A stretch of DNA of 64,000 nucleotides from an uncultured Bacteroides sp. (GTDB lineage Bacteria > Bacteroidota > Bacteroidia > Bacteroidales > Bacteroidaceae): positions 1-64,000 of the forward strand of contig NZ_CABUHK010000005.1 in NCBI RefSeq assembly GCF_902491285.1, in the 5' to 3' direction. The stretch's first letter is position 1. Each line of letters starts with the position of its first letter. The notes beneath the pieces are model-generated. The model was not told where the DNA came from, searched no databases, and saw only the letters and a list, made by a program, of their open reading frames with translations. Made by a program: the position numbers and the translations under genes. This document shows, piece by piece, positions 61,305 through 64,000 of this stretch.

Positions 61305-63629
61305 ATGAGCATTTTTTTAAAGGGCGCAGAGCAGATTCGCCGGATCTCATGGGGTATGATACTATTGTTGTCGGTGCTCTCATGGTGGTCTTGTAGCGAC
61401 AATGATGATGCGGACGAACGTAGCGGCTGGGTAAGAGTCCTGCCGTTGGATCTGAGTTTCAATTCTTCCGGTGGAACAAAGGAAGTTTATCTGGTAGTGA
61501 CAAAAGATGTCGAGTTGAGCGGACTGCAATGTGCAGTGGCGCAAAACGGGCAAGACTGGTGCACACTGGAGTTGAATGATAATTTGCTGAAGGTGACCGT
61601 AGATCCTACGTATTATGAAGAACCACGTGCAACAGTAGTCACCCTTTCTTACGGTGAGCTGACCAGAGAGATACCTGTCAGTCAGGAAGCTTCTTTCGGC
61701 TCTGCCGATGTGCAAATTACCGTAAGCAGTGCGACGGCTACCACAGAAGAAGTGGAATCGGAACAACGCGGCATTGTTTGTTCTTTTGACGGTGACTACA
61801 CTTCTTACTTTAATTCCAAGTTTGGGGCATTCACCGATTGGCCTTTCCAGATTACCTATACGCTTGAGAACTGTACATCATTGGATTACATCATCTATCA
61901 TCCCCGTACGGATAACGGTACAAAATATGGAGCATTCAATAAGTTTGATGTTCTGGTATCTACTGCGGCGCATCCCGAATTTGTCAAAGTGAAGTCTTTT
62001 GAGCTGGAAACCAATTATACGGCTGCTTCCGTACTGCAACTGGACGAGACTGTAAAAGATGTGAAGAAAGTACGTTTCGACATTCACGCAGCTCACAATA
62101 ACCGTATCAGTTGTGCTGAAATGGAATTTTTCCAGACCAGTGATAATAAATATGATTACCTTCAGATTTTTACAGATAACTCTTGTTCCGAACTTCGTGA
62201 GGGCATTACGGAGAAAGATATCAAGAAGATGCCGGGCGAAACATACAAGAAACTTGCTACTGCCCTGCTGGGCGGAACCTATAATCCGGAATTCAGAGTT
62301 GCCGAATACCGTCCCTATCAGAATCCGGGTATCATGGCTGCTGTCAACAAAACAGGGCCTTATAGCCTGCGGGACAACCCCACCGGCATTTATGTAGAGC
62401 AAGGAGAGGAGATTCTGGTATTGGTAGGTGATACTCACGGACAAAACATATCTATGCTAGTTCAAGATTTGAGTCTGGGATATAACAGCAGTAAATCTTA
62501 TCCTCTTCTTCCCGGTGAGAATAAGCTGAAAATGGCTATTGGCGGTTTGGTTTATATTCAAAATATAACTAATGACAATATTCCGTTAGAGTTGAAGACA
62601 GAAGCGGATCAAAAAGCTGCTGCTGCCAAATCTGTAAAGATTCACTTCCCGTTCGGTAAAGTGAACGGCTATTTCGATGCACAGACCGGAACGCAGGCTC
62701 AATTTGAAGAAATGCTGCGTAATGCGAAGTGGCTGGACTTGGATGTACTGGGTAAATATGTACATGTCACCTGGACTGTACTTGATTACAAACAGGCCAA
62801 TACTCCTATTTTGGATGTAATGAATTTATTGGACGAGGTAGTTCGTTTGGAGTGGGATTTCATGGGATTATTCAAATATAATAAGGAGTTCGGCAACCGT
62901 ATGTACCTTCATGTAGAGCATAATGCCAAGAATCCTTATTCGGCTTCCAATCATACGGCTTATTTACCGAGTTATCGCGATGTATTCTGTACGGTGGAAG
63001 GAATGAAAAACCGTGTTTGGGTATTGGGACATGAAATCGGTCATGCCAACCAGACCCGTCCGGGATTGAAATGGTCGGGACTGACTGAAGTGACGAATAA
63101 TATTCTTGCCAATTATGTAAGGACTTCTTTTGGAAAAGGTTCCCGCTTGATGGATAAGGATACCGGCGTGACTGTTTACGAAGAAGCTATCGCCCGGATT
63201 GTGACGGCTCAACAACCGCACTGTCTGAAGAATGCATCCGATGAATTTTATGTGAAACTTGCACCTTTCTGGCAGTTGAAACTCTATCTGATGGATGTAT
63301 TGGGCAAAGAGGATTTCTACCGTGATTTGCACGAGCACTATCGCGTGACTCCCGATCTGGATACAACTACTGCTACGCAAGGTATCTTGCAACTGGACTT
63401 CGTACGTCAGGTATGTAATCTGGCAAAAGTGGATTTATTGGATTTCTTTGAAAAGTGGGGATTCCTTCGTCCTGTAGATCTTGTTATGAATGATTATGGA
63501 GACAAACATTTTACAGTGACCGATGAGCAGATTCAAGCACTGAAAAAAGAGATAGAAGCAAAAGGATATACGAAAGCTCCGGAAAACTTATATCTGATAA
63601 CGGATGAAAATGTAAACGATTATAAATAA
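61305..63629 (+). CDS. M60-like gluzincin peptidase lipoprotein (third of three)
   Basis: A 774-residue protein with a signal sequence and lipobox ending WSC (Cys about 30). One BACON domain (about 40-128) is followed by an F5/8C-type domain (about 132-277) and the M60 region with HEIGH at His 576, Glu 577 and His 580, then ANQTRPGLKWSGLTEVTNN with the further Glu. It is shorter than the other two because it has one BACON domain instead of two and ends soon after the M60 fold. Likely mucin-type O-glycoprotease at the cell surface. The next gene starts 9 bp after the stop, so they form an operon. Confidence 0.94.
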   Translation: MSIFLKGAEQIRRISWGMILLLSVLSWWSCSDNDDADERSGWVRVLPLDLSFNSSGGTKEVYLVVTKDVELSGLQCAVAQNGQDWCTLELNDNLLKVTVDPTYYEEPRATVVTLSYGELTREIPVSQEASFGSADVQITVSSATATTEEVESEQRGIVCSFDGDYTSYFNSKFGAFTDWPFQITYTLENCTSLDYIIYHPRTDNGTKYGAFNKFDVLVSTAAHPEFVKVKSFELETNYTAASVLQLDETVKDVKKVRFDIHAAHNNRISCAEMEFFQTSDNKYDYLQIFTDNSCSELREGITEKDIKKMPGETYKKLATALLGGTYNPEFRVAEYRPYQNPGIMAAVNKTGPYSLRDNPTGIYVEQGEEILVLVGDTHGQNISMLVQDLSLGYNSSKSYPLLPGENKLKMAIGGLVYIQNITNDNIPLELKTEADQKAAAAKSVKIHFPFGKVNGYFDAQTGTQAQFEEMLRNAKWLDLDVLGKYVHVTWTVLDYKQANTPILDVMNLLDEVVRLEWDFMGLFKYNKEFGNRMYLHVEHNAKNPYSASNHTAYLPSYRDVFCTVEGMKNRVWVLGHEIGHANQTRPGLKWSGLTEVTNNILANYVRTSFGKGSRLMDKDTGVTVYEEAIARIVTAQQPHCLKNASDEFYVKLAPFWQLKLYLMDVLGKEDFYRDLHEHYRVTPDLDTTTATQGILQLDFVRQVCNLAKVDLLDFFEKWGFLRPVDLVMNDYGDKHFTVTDEQIQALKKEIEAKGYTKAPENLYLITDENVNDYK

Positions 63630-63638
63630 CGCAGAAAG

Positions 63639-64000
63639 ATGAATACTATCAAATATATCACTAATTATTCCTTGTGGCTGGCGTGTGCATTGTTTGCTGT
63701 CCTGTTTACAGCTTGCGACGATGATGAAACGCCAGCACTGAAGGTCAACCGTCTGGCAGTGGCCGACGTGGCAGAAGGCACTATTTCATTGATTGAAGGA
63801 GACACATACGCTACTACTGTTACTACTCTTCCCGCGGATGCGGTAGATGCCGGAGAATACGCATACCGTTATACGAGCGGCAATGAGAAGGTATTTACCG
63901 TAGATGAATCCGGTGTTGTTACGGCTACCGGAGTAGGTGAAGCCGTATTGAGCGTATGGTCGCTCAATAATACGGATTTATGGACTACCTGTCTGGTGAA
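63639..64000 (+). CDS. Lipoprotein with bacterial Ig-like (BIG_2) domain, cut by window end
   Basis: The frame opens at ATG 63639 and runs past the window end (120 codons visible). A lipobox ending TAC is followed by DDDETPALKVNRL and a BIG_2-type domain (AEGTISLIEGDTYATTVTTLP, then SGNEKVFTVDESGVVTATGVGEAVLSV). Such modules act as spacers in surface glycan-binding proteins. Being next to an M60 gene, it may carry an F5/8C domain further on, but that is outside the window. Confidence 0.8.
   Translation, partial: MNTIKYITNYSLWLACALFAVLFTACDDDETPALKVNRLAVADVAEGTISLIEGDTYATTVTTLPADAVDAGEYAYRYTSGNEKVFTVDESGVVTATGVGEAVLSVWSLNNTDLWTTCLV

Overview
The window reads as a chromosome segment of a human-gut Bacteroides species (B. 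thetaiotaomicron / B. ovatus type). The signs are several SusC/SusD pairs, a hybrid two-component regulator, FecI/FecR sigma/anti-sigma pairs, BACON and DUF1735 surface lipoproteins, and promoters of the TAnnTTTG (-7) kind with a TTG-type -33 in some cases. No insertion sequence, CRISPR array, rRNA or tRNA was recognised.

Layout. (1) 1-11.7 kb, plus strand: the 3' part of a hybrid two-component system, then a polysaccharide-utilisation operon of SusC, SusD, a GH144-like glucoamylase-fold hydrolase, a GH35/DUF5597-like hydrolase and a BACON surface protein with two tandem repeats, closed by a hairpin terminator. (2) 11.7-20.5 kb: a GNAT acetyltransferase, a membrane one-component regulator (propeller, Y_Y_Y, LuxR-type HTH), a decayed RelE/HigB-like toxin gene, an unrecognised protein and a very large GH31 enzyme with FN3, F5/8C, dockerin-like and cohesin-like parts. 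(3) 20.6-33.0 kb: an M60-peptidase locus (phosphoesterase, M60, DUF1735-F5/8C lipoprotein, SusD, SusC, FecR, divergent ECF sigma). (4) 33.0-46.0 kb: a second locus of the same plan, carrying a sulfatase instead of the phosphoesterase. (5) 46.3-59.4 kb: core genes (radical SAM protein, HhH beta-barrel protein, DUF4294 protein, SpoU methyltransferase, nadA, OmpA-type lipoprotein, rdgB, YitT-type membrane protein, leuS, EamA permease). (6) 59.4-64.0 kb: a third sigma/anti-sigma pair followed by a third M60 peptidase and a lipoprotein cut by the window end.

How it fits together. The three M60 loci look like mucin O-glycoprotein systems. A surface gluzincin with carbohydrate-binding modules would cut the peptide backbone, SusC/D would import glycans or glycopeptides, and an STN-domain SusC would signal through FecR to release the ECF sigma. 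The sulfatase and possibly the GH31 enzyme (sequence resembles alpha-GalNAc-active GH31 members; inference) would remove terminal decorations.

The least expected signal is outside genes. Four long intergenic regions (about 1.97-2.08, 46.12-46.21, 50.07-50.23 and 58.14-58.23 kb) each carry a degenerate tandem array whose units repeat at exactly 22 bp, in most cases with a short palindromic core on that grid. The core sequence differs from locus to locus. I do not recognise this as a described element. Other non-coding signals are a promoter-plus-terminator unit without a credible gene (candidate small RNA, 57,968-58,095), a 70-bp repeat at two places, and a shared 14-nt motif at the 5' ends of three outer-membrane/glycan genes.
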